A stretch of DNA of 60,525 nt from Chthoniobacterales bacterium (GCA_014879535.1 JACSRX010000022.1:1-60525); one strand, 5' to 3'; counted from the stretch's first letter, positions 47,001-56,006 are shown. Notes: a model not told the origin generated them from the sequence alone. Numbers and translations: made by a program.

Positions 47001-47482
47001 TCCGCCCGGTCGGAAACCGGCTCCTCGGTGCCGGGCAGCACGGGCACGCCGGCCTTGATGGCCAAGGCCCGCGCGGCGGTCTTGTCGCCCATCATTTCAA
47101 GCAATTCCGGTCGCGGCCCGACAAACGTGATTCCGGCGTCCTCGCAGGCGCGTGCGAACCCCGCATTTTCCGAGAGGAACCCGTAACCGGGGTGGATCAT
47201 CTCGACCCCGCGGTCGCGGGCCAGCCCGACGATGCCCCCGATGTCGAGGTAGGCGCCAACCGGACCCTTGCCGCGTCCGATCACATACGCCTCGTCGGCC
47301 TTGAAACGGTGGATGGAAAAGCGGTCCTCGTCGGCGTAGATCGCGATCGTGCGCATGCCGAGCTCGTTGGCCGCACGGAAGACGCGGATGGCGATTTCGC
47401 TGCGGTTGGCGACAAGGAGGGTGCGGCCGGCGACGTTGATCGGCCCTTCGTTCCGTTTTTTGTTTCGCGGCATTTTCGGCAT
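44003..47482 (-). CDS. pyc: Pyruvate carboxylase
   Basis: 1159 aa from ATG 47482, preceded by AAAGG at good spacing (an ATG at 47515 gives 11 more residues). Single-chain biotin enzyme making oxaloacetate from pyruvate, bicarbonate and ATP. Domains: biotin carboxylase (residues ~15-480; FGGGGRGMRVV, HERDCSVQRRHQKVVEVAP, EMNPRIQVEHTVTEQ), carboxyltransferase (~540-860; TTFRDAHQSLLATRVRT, EMWGGATFDSAMRFL, HTHDTSG), and C-terminal carrier domain with biotinyl Lys in VLEAMKMQ near 1120. It lies 67 bases downstream of the GH81 fusion gene on the same strand. Confidence 0.97.
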   Translation of the reverse strand: MPKMPRNKKRNEGPINVAGRTLLVANRSEIAIRVFRAANELGMRTIAIYADEDRFSIHRFKADEAYVIGRGKGPVGAYLDIGGIVGLARDRGVEMIHPGYGFLSENAGFARACEDAGITFVGPRPELLEMMGDKTAARALAIKAGVPVLPGTEEPVSDRAEALRVARQIGFPLIIKAAFGGGGRGMRVVRKESELAPLLDEARNEAGRAFGNPAVFLEKYIPRAKHIEVQILGDSHGGVLHLHERDCSVQRRHQKVVEVAPSIGLPDAVRTDLCDAAVEIARRIGYNNAGTVEFLYDADRHEWFFIEMNPRIQVEHTVTEQITGIDLVRSQILVAAGGRLHGPGLDLPAQTDIPRNGFAVQCRVTTEDPANKFMPNYGKIITYRSAAGFGVRLDSGMGTTGSTITPFYDSLLVKITTSGQTFPIALQRMHRALREFRIRGVKTNMPFLENVVTHPVFRSGGATTTFIDTTPGLFEFKPRRDRATKLMHFLADVTVNGNAEAKGYKPSASFEAPPLPALDRRVIPPSGTRQRLLELGPEKFAEWTRKQKRALFTDTTFRDAHQSLLATRVRTHDMLLVADAVARRTPQLFSLEMWGGATFDSAMRFLREDPWERLRALRARVPNICFQMLLRGSNAVGYSNYPPNVVEGFIRHAAESGMDIFRVFDSLNDLANMRAAMEAVRQTDAICEGTICYTGDILDPARTKYSLKYYIRLARELEKMGAHFLAIKDMAGLCRPFAAKALVKALRAETGLPIHFHTHDTSGVNAASVLAAVEAGADVVDAAVSSMSGSTSQPNLNSLVAALQHTPHDSGLDLEALNEFADYWEHVRTFYAPFDTAPRTGSAEVYLHEMPGGQFTNLKEQAASMGLANRWPEIARCYAEVNRLLGDIVKVTPSSKVVGDMALFLFTRGIKPADVPNLPPGTPFPESVKDMLAGGLGQPVGGWPPKVVAAVLGKSARKAARAPKVSLPAVRKELAVKLKHTPDEDDLYSHLMYPDVFAAFKKFEREYGDVSVLPTPAFFYGLRPGEEVAVEIEQGKTLFIKLVNLGPSDKDGHRIVFFELNGMPREVTITDKSLKSETKSRAKADPSKPLEIGAPIPGMVTSVGPGTGARVAKGDKLLVLEAMKMQTTLYAPCDGSIEQLLVSAGDAVDSGDLLVRMRE

Positions 47483-47549
47483 GGCGCGGCCTTTGTAGGA
47501 AATCACTCCCGTCATGGCAATGGCGGGAGCGCAACAATTCCCGGGCGGA

Positions 47550-50500
47550 TCACTCCACGTTGAACACCACCTTGTGGGTCACCATGCGTTTCGGCGGCAC
47601 GGTGAGCGGCTCGGCGCCGCTGACAGGCTGGGTTCCGCGGGTTCCGTCGGGATTGAGGCGGTAGAAGGCCGCGTGGCGGGTTTCCCATCCGGGATTGAAG
47701 GCGACGAACGTCGTTTCGATGCTGGTGGGCCCGAGCCGTTTGGTGAACGCGGCGGTGAGGACGATGGAGGAGTTGTCATCGGCCCCCGTGGAGTCCGTCG
47801 CACGGGCGACATACGTCCAATCCGGGGTGCCGTGGTCGCGGAGCGACGACAGGTAGGTGAGCACGGAGGTTGCGAGCACCGAGGGATTGCGCGCGGCATT
47901 GGCGCCGGGAGCTGTGCTCGTGGTCACCCAACTCGACCAGATGCGGTCGATGTAGTGGCCGACGGCGGGCGAGTTCGGCGTTGTTCCTGTCATGGGGTAG
48001 GGTTGGTCGCCGGGCTGGTAGGGCACTCCGGCAAGCGCCGCCGTCATGCTCATGGACAGCCATTCCGCCGGTTGGTAGAGCGCGGACTCGCGGGCGAGTT
48101 TCCACTCCTCGCGCATCATGGTTCCCGCCCACCGGCGCATGTAGGTGCTGTTGCGCGCCATGCCGAGGGTCCAGGCCGTCGGCGGGTAGGCTTGGATGAA
48201 CCGCGAGCCGGTCGGGTAGGCGTAGAAGAAGTTGTTGAGCGTGGACTCGGCTTTCTTCGTCAGGGACTGTCCCGCACTGGCCTTGCCTCCGAACGCCTCC
48301 GGGGCCTCGTAGAAGGCCTCGGGGTTGGAGTCCACGTAACTGGTGTTCGCCGGCCAGCCCGTGTTGTTCCCGTTGTTGATGACCTCGGCCGAGTCGATCG
48401 TGGTCACCGGGACCCACGAGAACTGGTTCAACGGCGAGTTGGCCATGTTGTAGTTCTTGTCGAGGAAGTAGGCCTCCCCGGCCGCGAGGTTCGCGCTGTA
48501 GAGGTAGATGCCGAGATCCAGCACGGCCTTGCGGTCGGTCGCGGCACCCCAGAGGATCGTGGCGGACCACGCCTGGATGCCCTCGAAGACGGAGTTCTCG
48601 TTCTCGCCGTTGTATTTGTCGCTCAGCGTGCCGTAGGCACCCCAGAAACCGAGGGGGTTTGTCGTGTCGAGGACCGCGGTGGTGCTTCCGGGCGAGGCGC
48701 CGCTCGCCCACGGATGGCCGTTGAACTGGTCGAAGAAAGCCAGCTTCTGGTAGCCGAGCGGCGGATGGGAATACAGGCTCGAGACGAGTGCGGCGTTGTC
48801 CGGATCGTAGGCGAGCGTCATCACCAGCTGGTCGATCGCGGTGCCCATCTGTCCCGGGGAAGCCCAGAGGTCCGTCGGCTTGCCCGTGATGGTTTCGGAC
48901 CAGGCGCGGTCGAAGATGCCGGCCAGCGCCGCCGAGCTGATGTAATAGCCGTAGAAGTAGTGCTGGTCGTTCCATTGGTCGGACACGCCGAAGCCGCTCC
49001 AGAGCATGCCGCGCTCCCATTTGGAGAGTCCTGTCTTCGTCGCGTTCTCGGCGGCGGAGACTTCCGCGGGGTTCTGCACCGAACTGACCACGCCCCACGC
49101 GGGCTGCGTCGCGGTGGGGTTGATGACGATGCGGCCGACGCCGTCATCGTATTGCGCGTAGTAGGACTCGTTCCAGAGATTCGCGAGCGACTCGGGGGCG
49201 GGGGAGTTCTGCGACGGCGGGCTCTGGAAGAGCAACGTGAGCGCGCGCTGCATTCCCTGCACCGAGCTCCGGAGCGAATCGGTCATGCTGCCGAAGGGGT
49301 TGTTCTGTGCGAAGACGGGGAACTCGTAGGACGCGGTCGGCGACTTCGCCGAGTCGAGCGCGTAGGGGGCGATGGACACGTCGGGGTAGTCGGCGCCGCT
49401 TGCGGCGAGGGATTGCTGGAGGTTGAAGACGTCGCCGAGGAAGTTCGCGGCGCTGCCGAGCTGGTTGCCGAGGCCGTAGCCGTCGGGCGCGGACGACCCG
49501 AGGAACGTCCCGTTGAAGGGGGCGAGACCGTTGCCCGTGAGCTTGGTGTATTGGTCGATGATCGAGTTGTAGATCACCTGGTCGACCTGGGTCGCCGGCG
49601 GGGCGACCCTTCCGCGGAAGAAGAAAGCCGGCGAGGTGACGCGCGCGAACGGGACGCCGGATGAGCACCAGAGCAGCGCGGGTGGACTGGCCTTGGTGGC
49701 GGTGCCCTCGCTGCCGGGGATGTATTTCGCCATCGTGATGCTGGGCGGAGGGAGGGACTGGTTGAAGCCGGTGACGGCACCGCCGGTCAGCACCGCCGTG
49801 AAAAGTGCCGGGTAGCCCTTTGGGTTGTCCATCACCGTCGGGTCGGGGTTGCCGGAGCCGTTCCATGTGCCCGCCACCGGCATGATGGAGAGGCTGCCGT
49901 TGTAGCCTGTTCCGGGATTGGTCACATTGACGGCGGTGATTTTTCCGTCCTGCACGACGACATCCGCTTGGGCGGGGGTGCCGGTGTGGCCGCCTTGGTT
50001 GAACCAGATCTTCAAATTCGGGAGATAGTTGCTGCCCGGGTGGAGGATCCGCACGGCTTTCACCCCGCCGCTTTCGTTGAGGACGGCTTGGAAGGCGGCA
50101 TCAAAGCCCATCCCGCCGAAGACCTGGTAGTTCACCGGGTCGTAAGTCAGACCGGCGCCGCCATCGACGATGGTGAGATTGGCGGCTTTGATCTCGCCGT
50201 CCTCGGGGATCGTGAAGGTGATCTCCGGCGCCTTCACGGACGGAACCGCGGGGTCGTTGAGGTCCTCCGCGAGGAAGCTCACTTGGACGTCCGATGTGTA
50301 ACCGTCCACCAAGCTGCCCGTGATTGAGGCGGAGTTCACGGAATACGTCGGGTAAACGCGGGCCACCGCCGGCGTCGCGGGGTTCCCACCGGCGAAATCG
50401 ACGTCCTTCGGCGAGTTCAACACCCACCCTTCCGGAAGATTCGGCCCGAGGGCGAGTCCGAGGAGTTTCCCGCCGCCCATGATGGGGTGGAGCGGCACCG

Positions 50501-53500
50501 TCTTGGGCGGAGCCGAGTCGTCGCTGAACGACGCCGTGAGCGCCCCGGCGTCCGCGTAGTCGCCCTGCGTGATGATGGCCGGTTGCCATCCGCCCGGGAT
50601 CTTGGACATTTGCGCGCTGGCGGTCTGTGCGGTTCCGTTCGTGATCGCCGGCTCGATGGCGACGGTCACAACCGGGGCGTTGCTGTTGATGGACGGATAC
50701 GATCCTGCGCTGCCGGCGCCGCCGAGGGGGGGATCGATCTGGATGAGGTTGCCGGGTCGGATGATCTGGAACTGCGCTCCCGTGCCCGTGCCGAACAAGT
50801 CCACATGGATCGTGCTGAGAGGCTGGGTGAAATCGAATCCCGCCCCCTCCTCCACGACATTGACCAGACCGGGAAGCATCGCTCCGGTGACAGGGTCGAA
50901 TCTGGGCACGATGATCGGCGGATCGGTTGTCTGGCCGTCCTGCCGAACGGTGATGACCGAGGAGTAGCCCGCGCCCTTGTCGAGCATGAAGATGGCGAGC
51001 ACCTTGCCCCCGCCGACCTGCGCGTAAGCCGTGGCTTGGCGTCCATTCGGCGACGTGGGGGGGCTGATCGTCACGCTGACGGTCTCCGGCGGCATCCCGT
51101 CGGGGTAACCCTGGCCGCCGCTGACCACGTCGATCTGCTGGATTTCCCCGCGGTAGGCATCGACGAGGGCTTTGGCCGCCGCCCCCGAGCCGCTGCCGGA
51201 GCTGTTGCTGATCGTCACGGTCGGCGCGTCCGTGATCTTGTGGTAGCCGGTGCCCACGTCGGTGATGAGGATGCCGGGGATGCCGGTCTGCTGGATCTGG
51301 CGCGCGTAGTCGGGGGCGGGCAGCGCGGGCAGGAAATTCTGGAACGGATAGGCGACGGTGAACGCGTCGGTGATGACCGGCTTGAGGTTGCCCCGCAGGC
51401 TCCAATAGCCCCAGCGCGAGGGGGAGGCCGGCGTGGTGCGGTTGGCATTGGGCGGCGCACTGGTGGGAACCGGGAAATCCTTGCCGTGGGCGCGCAACGG
51501 CTGCCACGTGACTTCGGGCTGTGCGGCCTTCGTCAGATCCGGCCCGAGTTTGATCGGCTGGTATTGGTGGGGGTTGAGGGCGATGACGGTGTCCTTGGGA
51601 TTGGCCGTCATGCTGGCCGCCCCGGATGCGCCGGCCGCCACATAGGGGTTCTTGAGGTCCACCGAGAACGTGCTGAGGGACTCCGACATGTTCTCGACCG
51701 TGTAGGCGACCTTCGTGGAGGTGGGGAAATTGAAGGCGTATTGCCCGAGCGTGGAGGCCCAGTCGCGCGCGGCCTGGTCGAGAACGCTGCGGCGGTCCGG
51801 CGTGATGCCGGTGTGGTAGTAGCGCATGGGCGGAACGTTCGCCACGACGAACCAGTTTTTGTCGGGCTTGACGAATTCGAGGTAGAAGAACGGGTTGCCC
51901 TGCGCGTCGAGGCCGTTGTTGAATCCCGGGGTGCCCGGTTGCGGGGTCAGCGTGACCGGCCGCGCCGAATCCGTGCGGTAGAAGACCGCCGTGTAGGTGT
52001 GGTTGTGCTGGCCCGGCGCGTTGGTCGTTCCTCCGCCCTTGGTCTTGTAGTCGCCGGCCGGCGGGTTGAATCCGCCGGGCTGTTTCGAGGGGGCGTCGAA
52101 ATACCAAGGCGGGACCTCCTGATACCACTGGTTCGGGTTCACGTGGTCGCCGTAGAGCAGGACGAACTTCACCCCGCTCACGCCCGGCACATCCCACGGG
52201 CCGCCCTGGACGACGCCCGCGCCCGTGCCGGCGTTGTTGTTGATGCGGCCGCTCGTGTTCTCCCGGATGAGGTTGTAGAAGGTGACGTAGCGGTTGTTGT
52301 GCGTCTCGCACCACGCGAAGGGCATGCCCTGTCCGACGGTCATCTTGAGGTAGTTGCCCTTGCCGGGTTCCGCGAAACCGGTGCGCTGGTAGCGGTTCGC
52401 CTCGTAATAGGCGGGGAAGAGCGGATTCACCGCCTCGTAGATGATGTCCGCGTCGAAGTCACCCACGCGGTCCACCTTCAATGCGAAGGGCGTCTGCTCC
52501 TCGGCGGCCTTGTTCTTGTCCCACACCGGATAGGGGAAGGGGTCGTTCGATCCGCCGGGCCGGGAGTTCCAGACGCCGGGTTGGAGAACCTCCTCCGGGC
52601 GGAGGTTGCCCGGAACGACCACGGTGGTTTCGAGCGGGCGCATGGCGAGGTAGAGCCAGGCCTGGTGCCACTGCGCGGGCACGCTCGAGGCGGTGAGCTT
52701 GTCGCCGTATTGGTAGAAAAACGGGTTCACCGTCGAGAGGTTGACCCCGCGCACGATGGTCTTGTCCTGCCAGTAATGGGCGTTGTTCGGGAAATTCTTC
52801 ATCGGCTTCGATTCGTAGCCGAACGGCCCCGGCGCCCAGTTGTAGTTCACGACGAAGGGATTCAGGAACAGCGGTTGCTGGTCCACGCGCACCGGATTCC
52901 ATGTCCCGTTCGAGCGTCCGCCATCGGGGGCGCTGTCGTTCTTCGGCCATTGGTAGTTGAAGTAATCCCATCCCGCCCCGGTGTAGGTGCCGTAGTCGCC
53001 GGGGGCGTGGATCCCCGCTTTGATGCCCGGCGGCGGCGCGCCATCGCCCCACAGGAACCACCCCATCCACGACCGCAGCGGTGGCCTCAGCCCTCGGGTC
53101 TGGTAGTCCTGCAGCAGATTCGCCGTGAAATTGCCCCGCCCCGCGCCGGCCGCGCTCGGATATTTCGAGGTGTCGGGCGTCGGGTCGGTGGCGCTCACCG
53201 GAGCCGCCTGGGTGAGGACACTGACGTTGGGCAGAGGAGGAAGTCCCTCCCAGGCGCTCCCGGCATTCGCCCCGATGTGGATCACCAGATCCAACGGTTC
53301 ATCGAGGGTTTGCGGGGTGTTTGAAAGGCCTCCGGGGATGCGCACCTCCAGCGTGTAAAAGCGCGTGCCCGCGGCCTGCACCGGATGACCGAACACTTTG
53401 AAACCTTCATGCTCCTCGAGGACCACCGGTTCGCCTTCCGCGGGCTCCCAGTTGCCGAGGCCGTCGGATGTCATCACGCGCACCACGGTGCTTTCCATGC

Positions 53501-56006
53501 TGTCGTCGCTGCGGCGGTAAACGAAATACGCCTGATCCGGATCGTCCGTGTCGAGGACGGGCGCAAGATCCGCCGGCGCGTCCGGTGTCAAAGGATCCGA
53601 TCCGAACACAAACTCGACCGCGTTCATGAAGCCGTCGCCGTCGGGATCGACGGTGGCGCCTGCCTCCTGTTCGGGAAGTGTTCCGGCGGCCCATGCCTCG
53701 AAGTTCACCGGGGCTTCGGCCTGCGCCGGTCCCGCGGCGGTGTGGATGGCGGCGGCGAGCACGAGTGCGGAACCCGCGCGGCGGAATCTGCGCACCGCCC
53801 ACGCGGCGATCCCGAAGCCCAGCAGCATCAGCGGCAGCGTGCGCGGTTCGGGGACCACCGAGGCGGCGAACACCGCGTGCCCCTCGTTGTCCAGTGGCAC
53901 GCCGATGCCCGCGATGTAGTTCGCGAGGTTGGCCGCGGTCACGTCCGTGAGGCTGCTGAATTGCGCGGTGCCGATGTAGGCCCCGAGGTCGAAGCCGCCG
54001 ACCTCCGGAAGCCACGCGAACGCGCGGTTGCCCACGGCCGTGTCGCCGTCGAACAGCGTGTAATACCCGGCGGCGAGCCCCGATTCGGTGAGCACCTCGA
54101 TCTTCGTGTAGGCTTCGCCGGAGAGGGCCGTGGAAAACACGATCTCCTCGGTCAGGTCCAGCACCGGCAGGTAAATCCACCCCGAGGTGCCGATCTGCGC
54201 CGCCCCCCCGTCGAAGCGCTCGGACGATCCGGCCACGTATCCCGCCTCCGTCACGAGGGAAATGACCGACATCTGGTAGCCGTCATACTTCGTGTGCATG
54301 CCGTCATACAGGCCGATCTTCGTCGTCGCCCCGTTCGTGCCGGCCGTCCACGAGGCCTCGCCGAGCCACTCATTCCCGCCGTTGTAGCGCTCGGCATAGC
54401 CGAGGATCCGGCCGCCCGCTGTCAGATACTCCGCCGAGTTGTATTGGAAGCCGTCCGCGCTGGTGAACTCCGCGCCGGTGAGTCCCACGCGCGTGGTCAC
54501 GCCCTGCGGACTGGCGACCCACGCCGACTGGCCGGCATACGCCGATCCGCTGTAGCGCAGCGAGTAGCCGGCGGCCCGTCCGGATTCGCCGAGCAGCTCG
54601 GCCACGCTTTCCTGCCGTCCCGAGGAGGACGTGTGCTCGGCATCCACGAGGCCGACGCGCATCGTGTCGTGCGAGCCGCCGGAGGGCGCCGCGAGCCATG
54701 CGGCTTCGCCGTCGGGGTTCTCGCCCGAGAACCGTTGCGACCCGCCGATCGCGAATCCCGATTCCGCGAGGCGGCGCAGGTAGCTGACCTCGCGGCCGGA
54801 TGCGGATTGGAATTCCCCGCCCGTGAGCCCCACCCGTGTGGTCTCCGCGTTGCTGATGACCGCCACCCAGGCCGATTGTCCCGCCACCGGCGCGACGTAG
54901 CTTGTGGAGACGCCGCCGGCCAACCCGGAGTCGGTGATGCCCGTCACGTCGCTCCAGCGGTAGCCGTCGGTCCGCGTGTGATCCGCATCGACCAGTCCGA
55001 CGCGCCGTGTCTCGGCCCCCTCCGGGGCGGAAACCCACGCCGTGCGGCCTGCATCCATGCCCGAGTCGAACCGTTCGGAATACCCCGCGCCTTCGCCCGC
55101 ATCGTTGAGCCATTGCAGCCGGCTGAACTGGTAGCCGTCGGTGTCCGTGTGCTCCGCGTCGTAGAAACCCACGAGGTCCGTCACGCCGCCGCCCGCGGTC
55201 CAGTGCGCGACCCAGGCGTGTTCGCCGAGGAAGAGGCCGGTTCCCGTCTCGTATCGCCACGAGAATCCCCCGGCGATGCCGGATTCCACCGCCCGGTTGA
55301 TCACGCTGAATTCGTAGCCGTCGTGGCGCGTGTATTCCCCGCCGGTGAATCCCACGCGGTGGGTCACGCCCACTCCCAACATGGCCCTGGCCAGCCAGGC
55401 GCTCTGGCCCAGCGCATCGCCGGAGGAGTCGCCGTAGCGGTTCGAGTAGCCCCCGACCAGCCCGTCGGATGTGAGGAACGTCGCCTCGGAAAATTGGTAA
55501 AGTCCGCCCGTGTGTTCCGCATCGGTCAATCCCACCCGCATGGTGGTTGCCGCGGCCGCATCCGCCAGCCATGCGGCCACGCCATCGCTGGCCATTCCCC
55601 CTGCAAACCGCTGTGCACTGCCGCGCAACCACCCGCCTTCCGTCAGCTCCGACGCGGCGTTGGCCTGGAAGCCGTCCGCGCGTGTGAACTCGCTCCCGGT
55701 GAGCCCGATCTGGCGGCTGCCCGCCACCGCCTCGAACACCCACGGGATGTGCCCGAGGAAATCCGCCCCCTGGTATCGGTCCGAAAATCCGAACACCTGC
55801 CCGGCCTCGTTCATCCCGCTGAGCGAACTCGACTGGAATCCGTCGTTGCGCGTGAAGTTCGCGTCAAAAAACCCGAGCCGCTCGAGATCCTGCAGGCCTT
55901 GGGCCCCGGCATTCCCCGGGATTCCGGCGGTCAGGAGGGTTGCCATTCCGAGGATCGCAAGCGGCTTCCGGATGGGTGGACGGCATGGGGTTCTTTGATT
56001 CTTCAT
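47550..56006 (-). CDS. Giant secreted fusion: repeat/PEP-CTERM protein joined in frame to GH81-like endo-beta-1,3-glucanase
   Basis: 2818 aa from ATG 56006 (AAGGAG 8 bases upstream; an ATG at 56060 lacks this). Order: signal peptide (1-~35); about eleven degenerate ~55-residue repeats (~40-690); a PEP-CTERM sorting signal at 717-745 (VVPEP, a hydrophobic helix, RRFRR); a second signal-like stretch (LVLAAAIHTAAGPAQA, 747-762); a Ca-loop-like DPDGDGFMNAVEFVFGSDP near 785; GH81-like N-terminal domain (~910-1570); Gly-rich GxGY repeats (~1575-2060); GH81-like catalytic half (~2060-2818) with DQWNDQHYFYGYY and ENSVFEGIQAWSATILWG. PEP-CTERM normally ends a protein, so this looks like two former genes joined by stop loss. 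A GTG at 53795 could start the glucanase alone (2081 aa). Beta-1,3-glucan as substrate is inferred from GH81 similarity. Confidence 0.8.
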   Translation of the reverse strand: MKNQRTPCRPPIRKPLAILGMATLLTAGIPGNAGAQGLQDLERLGFFDANFTRNDGFQSSSLSGMNEAGQVFGFSDRYQGADFLGHIPWVFEAVAGSRQIGLTGSEFTRADGFQANAASELTEGGWLRGSAQRFAGGMASDGVAAWLADAAAATTMRVGLTDAEHTGGLYQFSEATFLTSDGLVGGYSNRYGDSSGDALGQSAWLARAMLGVGVTHRVGFTGGEYTRHDGYEFSVINRAVESGIAGGFSWRYETGTGLFLGEHAWVAHWTAGGGVTDLVGFYDAEHTDTDGYQFSRLQWLNDAGEGAGYSERFDSGMDAGRTAWVSAPEGAETRRVGLVDADHTRTDGYRWSDVTGITDSGLAGGVSTSYVAPVAGQSAWVAVISNAETTRVGLTGGEFQSASGREVSYLRRLAESGFAIGGSQRFSGENPDGEAAWLAAPSGGSHDTMRVGLVDAEHTSSSGRQESVAELLGESGRAAGYSLRYSGSAYAGQSAWVASPQGVTTRVGLTGAEFTSADGFQYNSAEYLTAGGRILGYAERYNGGNEWLGEASWTAGTNGATTKIGLYDGMHTKYDGYQMSVISLVTEAGYVAGSSERFDGGAAQIGTSGWIYLPVLDLTEEIVFSTALSGEAYTKIEVLTESGLAAGYYTLFDGDTAVGNRAFAWLPEVGGFDLGAYIGTAQFSSLTDVTAANLANYIAGIGVPLDNEGHAVFAASVVPEPRTLPLMLLGFGIAAWAVRRFRRAGSALVLAAAIHTAAGPAQAEAPVNFEAWAAGTLPEQEAGATVDPDGDGFMNAVEFVFGSDPLTPDAPADLAPVLDTDDPDQAYFVYRRSDDSMESTVVRVMTSDGLGNWEPAEGEPVVLEEHEGFKVFGHPVQAAGTRFYTLEVRIPGGLSNTPQTLDEPLDLVIHIGANAGSAWEGLPPLPNVSVLTQAAPVSATDPTPDTSKYPSAAGAGRGNFTANLLQDYQTRGLRPPLRSWMGWFLWGDGAPPPGIKAGIHAPGDYGTYTGAGWDYFNYQWPKNDSAPDGGRSNGTWNPVRVDQQPLFLNPFVVNYNWAPGPFGYESKPMKNFPNNAHYWQDKTIVRGVNLSTVNPFFYQYGDKLTASSVPAQWHQAWLYLAMRPLETTVVVPGNLRPEEVLQPGVWNSRPGGSNDPFPYPVWDKNKAAEEQTPFALKVDRVGDFDADIIYEAVNPLFPAYYEANRYQRTGFAEPGKGNYLKMTVGQGMPFAWCETHNNRYVTFYNLIRENTSGRINNNAGTGAGVVQGGPWDVPGVSGVKFVLLYGDHVNPNQWYQEVPPWYFDAPSKQPGGFNPPAGDYKTKGGGTTNAPGQHNHTYTAVFYRTDSARPVTLTPQPGTPGFNNGLDAQGNPFFYLEFVKPDKNWFVVANVPPMRYYHTGITPDRRSVLDQAARDWASTLGQYAFNFPTSTKVAYTVENMSESLSTFSVDLKNPYVAAGASGAASMTANPKDTVIALNPHQYQPIKLGPDLTKAAQPEVTWQPLRAHGKDFPVPTSAPPNANRTTPASPSRWGYWSLRGNLKPVITDAFTVAYPFQNFLPALPAPDYARQIQQTGIPGILITDVGTGYHKITDAPTVTISNSSGSGSGAAAKALVDAYRGEIQQIDVVSGGQGYPDGMPPETVSVTISPPTSPNGRQATAYAQVGGGKVLAIFMLDKGAGYSSVITVRQDGQTTDPPIIVPRFDPVTGAMLPGLVNVVEEGAGFDFTQPLSTIHVDLFGTGTGAQFQIIRPGNLIQIDPPLGGAGSAGSYPSINSNAPVVTVAIEPAITNGTAQTASAQMSKIPGGWQPAIITQGDYADAGALTASFSDDSAPPKTVPLHPIMGGGKLLGLALGPNLPEGWVLNSPKDVDFAGGNPATPAVARVYPTYSVNSASITGSLVDGYTSDVQVSFLAEDLNDPAVPSVKAPEITFTIPEDGEIKAANLTIVDGGAGLTYDPVNYQVFGGMGFDAAFQAVLNESGGVKAVRILHPGSNYLPNLKIWFNQGGHTGTPAQADVVVQDGKITAVNVTNPGTGYNGSLSIMPVAGTWNGSGNPDPTVMDNPKGYPALFTAVLTGGAVTGFNQSLPPPSITMAKYIPGSEGTATKASPPALLWCSSGVPFARVTSPAFFFRGRVAPPATQVDQVIYNSIIDQYTKLTGNGLAPFNGTFLGSSAPDGYGLGNQLGSAANFLGDVFNLQQSLAASGADYPDVSIAPYALDSAKSPTASYEFPVFAQNNPFGSMTDSLRSSVQGMQRALTLLFQSPPSQNSPAPESLANLWNESYYAQYDDGVGRIVINPTATQPAWGVVSSVQNPAEVSAAENATKTGLSKWERGMLWSGFGVSDQWNDQHYFYGYYISSAALAGIFDRAWSETITGKPTDLWASPGQMGTAIDQLVMTLAYDPDNAALVSSLYSHPPLGYQKLAFFDQFNGHPWASGASPGSTTAVLDTTNPLGFWGAYGTLSDKYNGENENSVFEGIQAWSATILWGAATDRKAVLDLGIYLYSANLAAGEAYFLDKNYNMANSPLNQFSWVPVTTIDSAEVINNGNNTGWPANTSYVDSNPEAFYEAPEAFGGKASAGQSLTKKAESTLNNFFYAYPTGSRFIQAYPPTAWTLGMARNSTYMRRWAGTMMREEWKLARESALYQPAEWLSMSMTAALAGVPYQPGDQPYPMTGTTPNSPAVGHYIDRIWSSWVTTSTAPGANAARNPSVLATSVLTYLSSLRDHGTPDWTYVARATDSTGADDNSSIVLTAAFTKRLGPTSIETTFVAFNPGWETRHAAFYRLNPDGTRGTQPVSGAEPLTVPPKRMVTHKVVFNVE
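53772..53858 (-). other. PEP-CTERM sorting signal located inside the large fusion gene
   Basis: Codons for VVPEP at 53858-53844, then a hydrophobic helix LPLMLLGFGIAAWAV and the basic cluster RRFRR ending near 53781. This is the standard tripartite exosortase signal. It should sit within the last ~30 residues of a protein, but here about 2070 residues follow without a stop. The helix is directly followed by a second hydrophobic segment ending in AQA, which looks like a type I signal peptide of a downstream protein. Confidence 0.85.
53937..55889 (-). repeat. About eleven ~55-residue repeats in the N-terminal part of the fusion protein
   Basis: Each unit opens with a pattern like RVGLTGAEFTSADGFQ, continues with a turn such as LTESGLAAGYSERF and closes with GQSAWVA. 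Units begin roughly every 165-180 bases. Eight to nine are clear; the first and last are degenerate. Such blade-like repeats suggest a beta-propeller or stacked beta structure. DNA identity between units is low, so these are old protein repeats, not recent tandem copies. Confidence 0.75.
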
